From: an uncultured Archangium sp.
GTDB taxonomy: Bacteria > Myxococcota > Myxococcia > Myxococcales > Myxococcaceae
Direction of reading: 5' to 3'
Length of the DNA: 58,313 bases
Assembly (NCBI GenBank): GCA_903905455.1
Contig: CAIVGN010000120.1
Span: 1-58,313, forward strand
The notes under the pieces are model-generated. The model saw only the letters and a list, made by a program, of their open reading frames with translations. It searched no databases and was not told where the DNA came from. Shown piece by piece: positions 1-8,643 of this stretch; position 1 is the first letter of the stretch, and each line of letters opens with the position of its first letter. The position numbers were made by a program, and so were the translations under genes.

Positions 1-2022
1 GTGCAGCAGCAGCCCCGCCCCGAGGCCCACCATGAAGAGCTGGGTCCAGGGAATGAGCTCGCCGTCACCGGCGCGCAGGGGCTCCATGAGGCGCAGGCCG
101 AAGAGCACCACGGTGGCGAAGGCCGCGCCGCGCAAGGTGCCACGAATCGAGGCCACCACGCCCAGGGCCGCCATCAACGCCAGCGCCACCAGCACCTGCA
201 GCGGCTGGCTGGGGAGCGAAGACAGGGCGAAGATCGAGAAGACCAGGGTGGTGATGGAGAACGACACCAGCACCCGCTCGACCTTCAGGAAGAACGTCGC
301 CCCGAGCAGCGCGATGCCCAGCACCAGCGGCGGGCCGAGCGCGAGCACCGGGTCCACCGCGCCGGGGCCGTCGAGCGAGTGCGAGGTCACGTTGACGAGG
401 TCGATGGCGAAGGCCACGGCCGGCGCCACGCCCACCAGCGGCTGCCACGCCATGCCCTTCTCGTCGCGGCCCAGCCACACCAGCAGCAGGGTCACGACGC
501 CGAAGCCGATGGAGAACGTGAGGTGCGATTCAGCGTGGGTGCTGCGCACGGCGGCGAGCAGCAGCACGCCCATCACGCCGGCGAGCAACCAGCGCGCCGA
601 GGCCCGGGCCGTGGTCCGTCGCGGGTCGGGCTGGGGCCACTCGACGTTGAGCACGGCGATCGCGCAGAGGCCGAGGTTCACCACGAGGAACATCACGCCG
701 GTCAGCTCGCTCGTGGCCCGCGAGGTGGCGGCCAGGGCGAGCACCGTCAACACCGCGCCCACGGACAGCGTGAGCAGGGCCTCTTCACCCTGCGCGGCCT
801 TGCGGTGAATGAAGCCCACCCCGACCAGGAGCACCGCGAGGAAGCCCGCGGTCGGCGCCAGGGGCACGGCCAGGGTGCTGCTGCTGGCGAAGTAGATCAG
901 CACCACCGTCGGCGTCAGCAGCGCGAAGGACTGCAGCAGGCGCGAGGCCGGCGTGGGCTCGTGCTCGTCGCTGAACCGGTCCGAGAACACCGCGAAGAGC
1001 ACGGCGAAGACGGCCATCACCGCGAAGGCGATCCACACCTGGCCTGGCTCCATGCGGCCGAAGACCCAACCGAACTCGAGCAGCACGGTCCCGCCCAGGG
1101 CGAGCGCGGCGACGCTCTTCCACCGCTTGAGGTACGCGACCCACAGCAGCGCGACGTCGAGGAAGAGCACGTACGAGAACAGGGAGATCGGCGCGTTCTG
1201 GCCGGTGGACAACATCAGCGGCGTGGCGAAGCCGCCCACGAGGCCTAAGTACGCGGCGAGCCGGTTGTCCTGCTTGACCGCGAGCACGCCGGCCACCGCG
1301 GTGATCAACACCATCAGCAGGAACGCCAGGGGGAACGGGATCAGATCGTAGAGCGACTTCGAGGCCCAGGTGGCCGCGTAGAGCACCACGATGCCGCCGC
1401 CGCCGAGCGCCTGGCCGGTGACCTCGTAGCGCTCGCGCAGCCGCTGCGACGCCACCAGGCCCCCGAGGCCCGCGAGCACCGCGCCGATCACGCGAATGGT
1501 CGGGGAGATCCACCCCTGGGCGATGGAGTACTTGAAGAGGTACAGCCCGGCCATGGCGAAGACGATGCCGCCGAGCACCGCGGCGCCGCGCACGCCGATC
1601 CACTTCTCCCACTCGAAGGGGGGCGCGGCAGGCACGGGCGGGGCCACCGGAAGCGGAGGCGGCGCCTCGACCTGCGGCTCGGGCGGGGCGGTCGGCGCCT
1701 CGAAGGTGTCGCTGACGGGCTGGGGCTCGAAGGCCTCACCCGGAGGCGGGGGCTCGGCGATCGGCTCCGGCTCGGCGCGAATCTCGGGCGGCGAGGCGAA
1801 GAACACCGGAGCCGCGACCGGAGCCTGCGCCTCGACCACCACCGGGGGCGCCGCGCGAAGGGCGCTGAGCTGCCGCTGCAGCAGCTCGAGCCGCAGCATC
1901 GTCATGTCGGCCTTCTTGTTCGCCTCGTCGGCTCGGCCGCGCGCCGTCCACGCGATGACGAACGCGGCGACCGTGGGGATCGCGGTACAACAGAGTCCAA
2001 AGCCCAAGACCGCCTCGTCCAT
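1..2022 (-). CDS. DUF2339 multi-pass membrane protein (3' end cut by window edge)
   Basis: Open from the ATG at 2022 to the window edge with no stop, so at least 674 residues. An N-terminal hydrophobic segment (about residues 5-24) is followed by a short charged coiled stretch and a Pro/Ala/Glu-rich linker (about 60-135). Then comes the DUF2339 hallmark WIGVRGAAVLGG, followed by a long series of hydrophobic helices that fills the rest. The family is an uncharacterised, very hydrophobic inner-membrane protein; no enzymatic motif is visible and I assign no function. It diverges from the histidine kinase at 2178 across 155 bp in which I could not identify a promoter. The family assignment is firm; the true C-terminus lies outside the window. 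Confidence 0.88.
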   Translation of the reverse strand, partial: MDEAVLGFGLCCTAIPTVAAFVIAWTARGRADEANKKADMTMLRLELLQRQLSALRAAPPVVVEAQAPVAAPVFFASPPEIRAEPEPIAEPPPPGEAFEPQPVSDTFEAPTAPPEPQVEAPPPLPVAPPVPAAPPFEWEKWIGVRGAAVLGGIVFAMAGLYLFKYSIAQGWISPTIRVIGAVLAGLGGLVASQRLRERYEVTGQALGGGGIVVLYAATWASKSLYDLIPFPLAFLLMVLITAVAGVLAVKQDNRLAAYLGLVGGFATPLMLSTGQNAPISLFSYVLFLDVALLWVAYLKRWKSVAALALGGTVLLEFGWVFGRMEPGQVWIAFAVMAVFAVLFAVFSDRFSDEHEPTPASRLLQSFALLTPTVVLIYFASSSTLAVPLAPTAGFLAVLLVGVGFIHRKAAQGEEALLTLSVGAVLTVLALAATSRATSELTGVMFLVVNLGLCAIAVLNVEWPQPDPRRTTARASARWLLAGVMGVLLLAAVRSTHAESHLTFSIGFGVVTLLLVWLGRDEKGMAWQPLVGVAPAVAFAIDLVNVTSHSLDGPGAVDPVLALGPPLVLGIALLGATFFLKVERVLVSFSITTLVFSIFALSSLPSQPLQVLVALALMAALGVVASIRGTLRGAAFATVVLFGLRLMEPLRAGDGELIPWTQLFMVGLGAGLLLH

Positions 2023-2177
2023 GGTGGCGGTGTAACACTGGTTGTCGCTGGCTCTTCCGTCCGTCTTGGCCTCGGCAGGAACCTGCGCCGCCGGGCCCCA
2101 TTCCCATGACACACGTCGGCGAGGGCTCAGCTGCTGACGCGGCGTTCCCCGGTGGTAGGCTTCGCGCCGGGGGGGTC

Positions 2178-4463
2178 ATGAACGCATTGTTGGGTGAACT
2201 CGTAGAGCGACTGCGGGTCGTCGCGCGCGCGGACGGCGCGGTGTTCTTCACGCACAGCACAGGGTCGTGGCGCGCGGAATGCGTGCTGGGCCCCCTGGTG
2301 GGCCACCCCGGCACCTACCGCACCTACCCCTCGGGCATGATCGCGCACGCGGTCGAGCGCCGGGGCCCGGTGCTGATGCGCGAGGTCGCCCTGGGCCCCC
2401 AGTTGGCAGAGGTGCTCGCGTCGCGCGGCATTCGCGACGCCCTCGCCCTGCCCTTGATCTCCTCCCAGGACTCCGTGCTCGGTGCCCTGGTGTTGCACTC
2501 GCTGAGCGACGCCGCGTTCACCGCCGAAGTCCAGGGGATGGCCCAGGCGCTGGCCGTGGCCATCACCGCCGTGCTCGAGCGCCGCGAAATGCCGGAGGTG
2601 GTCGAGCTCAACCGGCAGGCGGTCGTCGAAGAGAGCGAGCTGCGGTTTCGCGCCTTCATGGCGGCCGTGCCGGCGATGACGTGGGTGAAGGACGACAGCG
2701 GGCGGTACCTGTTCGCCAACCAGTTGATGGGCCAGTTGCTTCACAGCGGCCGCTCGCTGGTGGGGCTCACCGACTTCGACTTCTTGCCCGAGGAGGCGGC
2801 GCGCGCCGTGAGGGTCGACGACGACGCCGTCCGCGCCAGCGCGCAGGTGCTCTACCGCGAAGAAGACATCCCCACCCAGGACGGGGTGATGCACACCTGG
2901 CTCACCACCAAGTTCCCCATCGTCGACTCGAACGGCCGCGTCACGGTGGGCGGCATGGGCCTGGACATCACCGAGAAGAAGGCGGCCGAGCGGGCGCTGG
3001 TCCGCGCCGAGCTCGAGCTCGAGCACCTCGTCGACCTGCTCTCGGAGCCGGTGCTCATCCATCGCCACGGGCGCATCGCCCACGCCAACGGCGCGATGGG
3101 GCAGTTGATCGGGGTGCCCCGGGAGGCCTTGCTCGGGCAGGACCTGCGCGCGCTGATCTCCGCCGAGAGCCTCGCGGACTTCGAGGCGGGGCTCGCGGCG
3201 GTGGCCGTGGGCCAGAACGCCCGGAGCGAGCAGCGCATGCGCCACGCCGACGGCCGGGCCCTCATCGTCGAGGCGTCGGCCCAACCCATCACCCACCGCG
3301 GCGCACCGGCGACCCTGGCGCTGCTGCGTGACGCGACGTCCCGCCGCGCCGCCGACCAGCAGCTCCAGATGACCGACCGCCTGGTGTCCATCGGCACGCT
3401 CGCCGCGGGCGTCTCGCACGAGATCAACAACCCGCTCTCCTACGTGATGTCGAACCTCTCGTTGATGCTCGAGCAGGTCCCGCCCGAGGCCGGCGAACTG
3501 CACGAGCTGGCCCGCGATGCGCTCGACGGCGCCGAGCGCATCGGCCGCATCGTCGAGGGCATGCGCACCCTGGCCCGCCCCGCCGACCCCAGCAGGCGCG
3601 TGGCCGTCTCGCTGGAAGAGGTCGTGGGCCACGCCCTCGACCTGACGGCCAACGAGCTGCGCCACCGGGCCGACATCCAGGTCGATCTCGCGCACCTCCC
3701 GCCGGTGGTGGGCGACGAGACCGCGCTGGTCCAGGTCTTCGTCAACCTGCTCTCGAACGCCGCCCACGCCGTGGGGGCCGAGGCCAGCAGCCGCCACCAC
3801 GTGCGCCTCGGCGGCGTGGACCTCGGTGACGGCCGGGTGCGCGTCACCGTGAGCGACGACGGCGTGGGCATCGCGCGGGAGCAGGTGGCACGCGTCTTCG
3901 ACCCGTTCTTCACCACCAAGCCGGTCAACGTGGGCACCGGGCTGGGCCTGAGCGTGAGCCACGGCATCATCGCCGCGCACGGGGGCGAGCTGACCGTGGA
4001 GAGCGAGCTGGGCCGCGGCTCGACGTTCGCGGTCACCCTGCCCCGGGCCCGGCCGAGCGCGCCCCCGGCTCGCGTGGCGCTCCCCGTGGACGACGGCGCG
4101 CGGCGGGCGCGGGTGCTGATCGTCGACGACGACCAGCTCGTCGCGCGGGCCCTGTCCCGGCTGCTGGCGCGCCACGAGGTAGTGCTCGCCCCGAGCGCCG
4201 AGGCCGCCCTGGCGCTCTTCGGTTCCCGCGAGTTCGATCTCGTGCTGTGCGACGTGATGATGCCCGGCCTCGATGGCCCGCAGCTCTACGCGCGCGTCTC
4301 ACCCGGGCTCGCCGCGCGCTTCGTGTTCATCACCGGGGGCGCCTTCACCCCTTCGACCCGGGACTTCATGGCGAAGACCCACGTCCCCGTGCTGACCAAG
4401 CCCATCGATCGGGCCCGGCTCAACGAGCTCGTCGCCGCCGGCATTGCGCGCCGCGGGACCTGA
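2178..4463 (+). CDS. Hybrid sensor histidine kinase (GAF-PAS-PAS-HisKA-HATPase-REC)
   Basis: A 761-residue probably cytoplasmic kinase with no transmembrane segment. In order: a GAF-like domain (about 1-150), a PAS domain with the PAC-type end GMGLDITEKK (about 155-275), a second PAS (about 285-390), HisKA with the phospho-acceptor His414 in GVSHEINNPLSY, an HATPase domain (NLLSNAAHAVG, DDGVGI, GTGLGLSV) and a C-terminal receiver with Asp692 in LCDVMMPGLDG. It should autophosphorylate His414 and pass phosphate to its own receiver. No output domain or adjacent response regulator is present, so the downstream target is unknown. The frame is open back to 2106, but the ATG at 2178 follows a G-rich stretch and fits the GAF start best. 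Confidence 0.92.
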   Translation: MNALLGELVERLRVVARADGAVFFTHSTGSWRAECVLGPLVGHPGTYRTYPSGMIAHAVERRGPVLMREVALGPQLAEVLASRGIRDALALPLISSQDSVLGALVLHSLSDAAFTAEVQGMAQALAVAITAVLERREMPEVVELNRQAVVEESELRFRAFMAAVPAMTWVKDDSGRYLFANQLMGQLLHSGRSLVGLTDFDFLPEEAARAVRVDDDAVRASAQVLYREEDIPTQDGVMHTWLTTKFPIVDSNGRVTVGGMGLDITEKKAAERALVRAELELEHLVDLLSEPVLIHRHGRIAHANGAMGQLIGVPREALLGQDLRALISAESLADFEAGLAAVAVGQNARSEQRMRHADGRALIVEASAQPITHRGAPATLALLRDATSRRAADQQLQMTDRLVSIGTLAAGVSHEINNPLSYVMSNLSLMLEQVPPEAGELHELARDALDGAERIGRIVEGMRTLARPADPSRRVAVSLEEVVGHALDLTANELRHRADIQVDLAHLPPVVGDETALVQVFVNLLSNAAHAVGAEASSRHHVRLGGVDLGDGRVRVTVSDDGVGIAREQVARVFDPFFTTKPVNVGTGLGLSVSHGIIAAHGGELTVESELGRGSTFAVTLPRARPSAPPARVALPVDDGARRARVLIVDDDQLVARALSRLLARHEVVLAPSAEAALALFGSREFDLVLCDVMMPGLDGPQLYARVSPGLAARFVFITGGAFTPSTRDFMAKTHVPVLTKPIDRARLNELVAAGIARRGT

Positions 4464-4508
4464 AGTCGGAGGTTTGCCCACCCCGCCTTCCCGTGGTTGG
4501 GTGACGAG

Positions 4509-6182
4509 GTGATTCGCGAAGCGTTTCAAGACCTCAAGCGGCTGCGGCAGATCTCGATGATCGCCGCCCGCTATGGGTTCGCCGATCTCCTCCAGCGCAC
4601 CGGGCTGCGAAAGCCCGACGAGAAGACCGAGGTCGCCGAGACCGCCCGGGCTTCGAGCGTGGCCCGGCGCTTCAGCCTGATGCTCGCCGAGCTGGGGCCG
4701 ACGTTCGTGAAGCTGGGCCAGGTGCTCTCGACGCGCGCCGACCTGCTGCCGTCGGACTTCATCGAGGAGCTCTCGACGCTGCAGGACCAGGTGCCCCCGG
4801 TGCCCTTCGACCAGGTGCGCAAGCAGATCCGCGAGGCCTTCGGCAAGGAGCTGGAGGAGGTCTTCGCCGAGTTCGACCCCGTGCCCCTCGCCGCGGCGTC
4901 CATGGCCCAGGCGCACCGGGCGAAGACCAAGGGCGGCGACGAGGTGGTGGTCAAGGTGCAGCGCCCGGGCATCACCGAGCAGCTGCGGGCCGATCTCTCG
5001 GTGCTGCACTACGTGGCGCGCGCGCTCGAGGCGGTGATCGAAGAGGTGGGCGTCTACACGCCCACCGGCATCGTCGAGGAGTTCGAGAAGGCGGTGCAGG
5101 AGGAGCTCGATTTCCTCAACGAGGCCGCCAACATTCGCGCCTTCTACCGGAACTACCAGGCCGTCACCCACACCCGCATTCCGAAGGTCTACGACGAGCT
5201 CACCGCGCGCACGGTGCTCACCATGGAGTTCATCAACGCGCCCAAGCTCAACAGCGCCAACCTCGACGAGCGCTCGAAGCAGGCCCTGGCCAAGGCCATT
5301 CTCCAGGGGGCCTTCAAGCAGCTCTTCGAAGACGGGCTCTTCCACGGCGACCCGCACCCCGGGAACCTGCTGGTGCTCGAGGGGCCGGTGCTGGGGCTCA
5401 TCGACTTCGGGCTGGTGGGCCGCGTCACGCGGCAGATGCAGGACACCCTGGTGCAGCTGGTGCTGGCCATTGGGCTGAAGGACTCGGAGTCCACGGCGCG
5501 CATCCTGTACCGCATGGGCACGCCGGACTCGCGCACCAACCTGATGGCCTTCCGCAAGGACATCGACGCGATCCTCGGCACCTACCTGCCGACGTCCCTC
5601 AAGGACATCGACACCAAGCACATGCTGGCGGACATCTTGAACCTCGCGGTCAAGTACCGCATCCGCATCCCCAAGGAGTTCGCCATCCTCTCCCGGGCGG
5701 CGATCGCCATCGAGGGCGTGCTGCGCAGCCTGTACCCGGAGATGCCGATCAACGACATTTTCATGCCCTACGCCAAGCAGTTGCTGGGAGATCGCTACGA
5801 TCCCGCGCAGCTCCAGGGCAACGTGATGAAGACCCTCTTGCGGCTGCAGGGCGCGGCCGACGAGATGCCGCTGCAGCTGCAGCAGATCCTCCTCGATCTC
5901 GAGTCGGGCAAGTTCACCGTCACGGTGAAGGCCGACCAGATGACCGAGCTCAACAACACCCTGCGCGCCTTCGCGGTGGTGGCCTTCGCCGGCCTGTGCG
6001 CGTGCGGCTTCATCATCGGCACCTTCATCGCCTTCGCCAACAAGCCGGTGGAGGTCTGGGGCGTGCCGGTGATGGGGGTGCTCGGCATCGCGGCGACGAT
6101 CTTCCTCTTCAGCACCGCGATGGTCCGGCAGCTGTGGCGCGGGTTCCGCAAGGTATCGATCAAGCGCTTCTTGAAGAAGTGA
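4509..6182 (+). CDS. AarF/UbiB/ABC1-family atypical kinase
   Basis: A 557-residue member of the ABC1/UbiB family, membrane-anchored ATP-binding proteins linked to ubiquinone or other prenyl-lipid metabolism. Visible are the family KxGQ motif (KLGQ, 68-71), the catalytic-loop equivalent HGDPHPGN (from His279) and the metal-binding IDFGL (298-302). Two C-terminal hydrophobic helices (about 480-540) are followed by a basic tail. A TTG at 4497 and a GTG at 4509 are both possible starts; I chose GTG, and neither has a strong ribosome binding site. The gene ends back to back with the small lipoprotein on the other strand. Family certain, substrate unknown. Confidence 0.9.
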   Translation: MIREAFQDLKRLRQISMIAARYGFADLLQRTGLRKPDEKTEVAETARASSVARRFSLMLAELGPTFVKLGQVLSTRADLLPSDFIEELSTLQDQVPPVPFDQVRKQIREAFGKELEEVFAEFDPVPLAAASMAQAHRAKTKGGDEVVVKVQRPGITEQLRADLSVLHYVARALEAVIEEVGVYTPTGIVEEFEKAVQEELDFLNEAANIRAFYRNYQAVTHTRIPKVYDELTARTVLTMEFINAPKLNSANLDERSKQALAKAILQGAFKQLFEDGLFHGDPHPGNLLVLEGPVLGLIDFGLVGRVTRQMQDTLVQLVLAIGLKDSESTARILYRMGTPDSRTNLMAFRKDIDAILGTYLPTSLKDIDTKHMLADILNLAVKYRIRIPKEFAILSRAAIAIEGVLRSLYPEMPINDIFMPYAKQLLGDRYDPAQLQGNVMKTLLRLQGAADEMPLQLQQILLDLESGKFTVTVKADQMTELNNTLRAFAVVAFAGLCACGFIIGTFIAFANKPVEVWGVPVMGVLGIAATIFLFSTAMVRQLWRGFRKVSIKRFLKK

Positions 6183-6335
6183 TCACGGCGCGCCGGCGTC
6201 GGGCACTTCGCAGGCCACCTTCTCGGTGCCCTTGACCACGCACACCCGGGCCTCGCTGCAGGGCACGTTCGCGCACGGGTCGGCGGGACCACAGGCCGTG
6301 AAGGAGAGGCAGAGGACGAAGAGCGCACGAAGCAT
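6183..6335 (-). CDS. Small Cys-containing lipoprotein (50 aa)
   Basis: A 50-codon gene with a classical lipoprotein signal: MLRALFVLCLSFTAC, lipobox FTAC with Cys15. The mature part is about 35 residues, has four further Cys (DPCANVPC, ARVCVVK, VACEV) and ends DAGAP, like many myxobacterial surface lipoproteins. The Cys spacing recalls the small Cys-rich 'CxxxxC...C' units at the N-termini of larger myxobacterial lipoproteins, so this could be a minimal version or a remnant. The stop directly abuts the stop of the UbiB-type gene, and the ATPase gene at 6370 diverges from it. No function can be assigned. Its short length leaves some doubt that it is expressed. Confidence 0.6.
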   Translation of the reverse strand: MLRALFVLCLSFTACGPADPCANVPCSEARVCVVKGTEKVACEVPDAGAP

Positions 6336-6369
6336 GGCGCGGAAGCGTACTAGCGTCGGCCGCCCCCCG

Positions 6370-7017
6370 ATGCGCTTGTCGACGCACCACCTCTGCCTGC
6401 GCTTCGGCGCCGTCCACGCGCTCACCGACGTGACCCTCGAGTTCCCCGTCGGGAGCCGCACCGTGCTCTGGGGCCCGGCGGGCGGCGGGAAGACCTCGCT
6501 GCTCAAGTGCCTCACCGGCCTCGCCTTCGCCACCGCGGGTGACGTGCAGTGGGACGAGGTGAGCGTGGCCAGCCGCGCGCCCGAGGTGCGCCGCGACGCG
6601 CAGGTGGCCTTCGGCATGGTCTTCCAGAGCGACGCGCTCTTCGACTCGCTCACGGTGCTGGAGAACGTGCTCCTGCCACTGCGCCGGCGCCACGTGCCCG
6701 AGGCCGAGGCCCAGGCGCGGGCCGCCGAGGCCCTGGCACGCGTGGGGCTGACCACGGCGGCCCAGAAGCACCCCGAGACGCTGTCGGGGGGCATGAAGAA
6801 GCGCGCCGGCGTGGCCCGGGCCATCGTCGCCCGGCCCCAGGTGCTGATCGCCGACGATCCCTTCGCCGGCCTCGACCCGGTGACCGAGCAGTCCATCGCC
6901 GACCTGTTGATCGAGGTCTCGGAGGGCAAGACGTTGATCGTCGCCCTGCCCGACCCCGTGCCCTCGTTGCCGGTGGAGCTGGCGGTGCGCCTCGTCGCCG
7001 GGCGGGTGGCCTCGTGA
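6370..7017 (+). CDS. Mla/MCE-type ABC transporter ATPase, subunit 1 (degenerate catalytic site)
   Basis: A 215-residue ABC ATPase at the head of a phospholipid-transport (MlaF-like) operon. Walker A is GPAGGGKTS (35-43, Lys41) and the signature LSGGM (138-142) is canonical. The Walker B region reads VLIADDP (158-164), so Asp163 stands where the catalytic Glu should be. The H-loop His is also missing: the strand after the D-loop reads LIVALPDPVP instead of the usual VSHD. It therefore binds ATP but probably cannot hydrolyse it in its own site. The partner ATPase at 10629 has the opposite defects. The ATG at 6370 was chosen because the ABC fold begins immediately after it. A GTGA overlap joins it to the permease gene. 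Confidence 0.88.
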   Translation: MRLSTHHLCLRFGAVHALTDVTLEFPVGSRTVLWGPAGGGKTSLLKCLTGLAFATAGDVQWDEVSVASRAPEVRRDAQVAFGMVFQSDALFDSLTVLENVLLPLRRRHVPEAEAQARAAEALARVGLTTAAQKHPETLSGGMKKRAGVARAIVARPQVLIADDPFAGLDPVTEQSIADLLIEVSEGKTLIVALPDPVPSLPVELAVRLVAGRVAS

Positions 7018-7793
7018 TCGCGGCCCCCTTCCGCGCGCTGGGCGGGTTCGTGCTGTGGCTGACCCGGCTCGTCGGCGCGAACCTGATGGTCTTCGGCCGC
7101 ACGCTGCTGCACCTCCCGCGGCTCGACCTGGGGGAGCTGAGCCGGGGGCTGGTGCTCTTCGGCTTCCGCTCGCTGCCGCTCGCGCTGGGCGCGGGCACCT
7201 TGATCGGCGCCACGGTGGTGCTCCAGGCGGGGGTCTACGCCACCAAGTTCGGCGCGCGCCTCTACACCGGCTGGGCCGCGGGCTTCGCGCTGCTGTGGGA
7301 GTTCGGCCCGCTGCTGCTGGGCCTGGTGATGGCCGCCCGCATCGGCGCGCGCAACGCCGCCGAGCTCGCGCTGCTCACGGTCAACGGGCAGATCGAGGGC
7401 CTGCGGGGCATCTCCCTCGACCCCTTCCGCATTCTCGTGGCGCCGCGGGTGGTGGCCAGCGTGATCTCGGTGATGGCCCTGACCACCTCGACCTTCCTCG
7501 TCTCGATCCTCTGGGAAGCGGTGGCCGCGTACTTCACGCTCGAGCTCCCGGTGCGCGTCTTCTTCGGCGCGTTCTCCGACATGTTGCGCTGGGGCGACCT
7601 GGTGGGCGGCGTGGCCAAGACCACCGCCTTCGGGCTGGCCATCGCGGTGGTCTCCACGGCGGCGGGCTTGCGCGCGTCGGGTGGCGCGCGCGGGGTGGGC
7701 CAGGCCGCGGCGGCCTCGGTGGTCACCAGCTGCGCTGCGATCTTCACCCTCGACTTCCTCCTCACCCCGCTGCTCGCCCGGGTGTTCGGGTGA
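7014..7793 (+). CDS. MlaE-family permease, subunit 1
   Basis: A 259-residue polytopic protein of the MlaE/permease family that carries lipids between the inner membrane and an MCE protein. The N-terminal amphipathic/interfacial helix is followed by the typical core: GATVVLQAGVYATKFG, the conserved LLLGLVMAARIGARNAAEL and the EIG/EL-type loop VNGQIEGLRG. About five hydrophobic segments can be counted. It starts with GTG at 7014, overlapping the ATPase stop (GTGA), and its own stop overlaps the next GTG in the same way. With a second, diverged MlaE next to it, it is probably one half of a heterodimer rather than a homodimer. Confidence 0.88.
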   Translation: MIAAPFRALGGFVLWLTRLVGANLMVFGRTLLHLPRLDLGELSRGLVLFGFRSLPLALGAGTLIGATVVLQAGVYATKFGARLYTGWAAGFALLWEFGPLLLGLVMAARIGARNAAELALLTVNGQIEGLRGISLDPFRILVAPRVVASVISVMALTTSTFLVSILWEAVAAYFTLELPVRVFFGAFSDMLRWGDLVGGVAKTTAFGLAIAVVSTAAGLRASGGARGVGQAAAASVVTSCAAIFTLDFLLTPLLARVFG

Positions 7794-8533
7794 GCCTGGT
7801 GCACACCGTCGGCGCGCAGACGCTGCTCCTCGTTCGATCGGTGAAGAGCGCGCGGCGCGAAGGCGTGGTGGGCCGCGAGGTGCTGCGTCACATGGCCGAG
7901 CTGGGGGCCCAGTCGAGCCTGCTGGTCGGCGCGGGCCTGGCCTTCTTCGGCACGGTGATGGTGACCATCGCCAACGCCCAGGCGCGCAAGTACACCGGCA
8001 ACGTCTCGGTGGTGGGGCCGGCCTACTTCGAACTCATCTTGCGCGAGTTCGCGCCCATGCTCACCGCGCTGCTCGCCGCCTCGCGGCAGGCCGCCTCGAC
8101 GACCGCCGAGCTGGGCGCGATGTCGGTCAACGAGCAGATCGAAGCCCTCGAGCTCTCGGCTGCCGACCCGCTGGCCGAGCTGGTCGTGCCACGGATCATC
8201 GCCTCGACGCTCACGCTGCCGCTGCTGACCATCGTCGGCACCTTCTTCGCCACGGCCTCCGCGGTGCTCACCATCACCTATGCCTTCGGCGCCGATGGGA
8301 GCGCCTTCATGGACCCCTCCATGGTCGACCCCGGCGACGTGGCCTGTGCCCTGGTGAAGTCGGTGGCCTGCGGGGCGTTCATCCCCGTCGCCGCCTCGCT
8401 GCGGGGACTGCGGGCGAAGGGCGGCGCCAGCGCGGTGGGCGAGGCGGTCACCACCGGGGTGGTCGAGGCCTGCATGGGCTGCCTGCTGCTCGACTTCATG
8501 GTGGCCGCGGTCTTCCTGATTATCGGAGTCTGA
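7790..8533 (+). CDS. MlaE-family permease, subunit 2
   Basis: A 247-residue second MlaE-type permease, clearly diverged from its neighbour but with the same core: AFFGTVMVTIANAQARKYTG, the conserved LREFAPMLTALLAASRQAAS and the loop MSVNEQIEALEL. It starts with GTG at 7790 overlapping the previous TGA (GTGA), so translation is coupled. Two non-identical permeases in tandem imply a heterodimeric transmembrane domain, which matches the two non-identical ATPases of the operon. There is a 110-bp gap before the next gene, so transcription may be boosted or restarted there; no promoter is obvious. Confidence 0.88.
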   Translation: MSLVHTVGAQTLLLVRSVKSARREGVVGREVLRHMAELGAQSSLLVGAGLAFFGTVMVTIANAQARKYTGNVSVVGPAYFELILREFAPMLTALLAASRQAASTTAELGAMSVNEQIEALELSAADPLAELVVPRIIASTLTLPLLTIVGTFFATASAVLTITYAFGADGSAFMDPSMVDPGDVACALVKSVACGAFIPVAASLRGLRAKGGASAVGEAVTTGVVEACMGCLLLDFMVAAVFLIIGV

Positions 8534-8643
8534 GAAAAACGCGGGGCCGGCGCGCGCGCTGCCACCTCGACTTCGGCGCACCGCTGCGCCTAGGTTCGGC
8601 GCCGCCTTCAGGGGAAACTTTCATTTCGGAGTCCGAACGCCAC

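Noticed and set aside
1-1248. Long open frame on the plus strand opposite the DUF2339 gene
   Set aside because: Its translation is Gln/His/Arg/Gly-rich without any domain. It is the mirror of the GC-biased codons of the real minus-strand gene.
2023-2177. Possible sigma-54 promoter in the gap between the DUF2339 gene and the histidine kinase
   Set aside because: A TTGGCCTCGG sequence resembles the -24 half, but no GC doublet lies 10 nt after the GG.
2127-4175. Long minus-strand open frame opposite the histidine kinase
   Set aside because: No domain, extreme His/Gln/Arg composition; a shadow of third-position GC bias.
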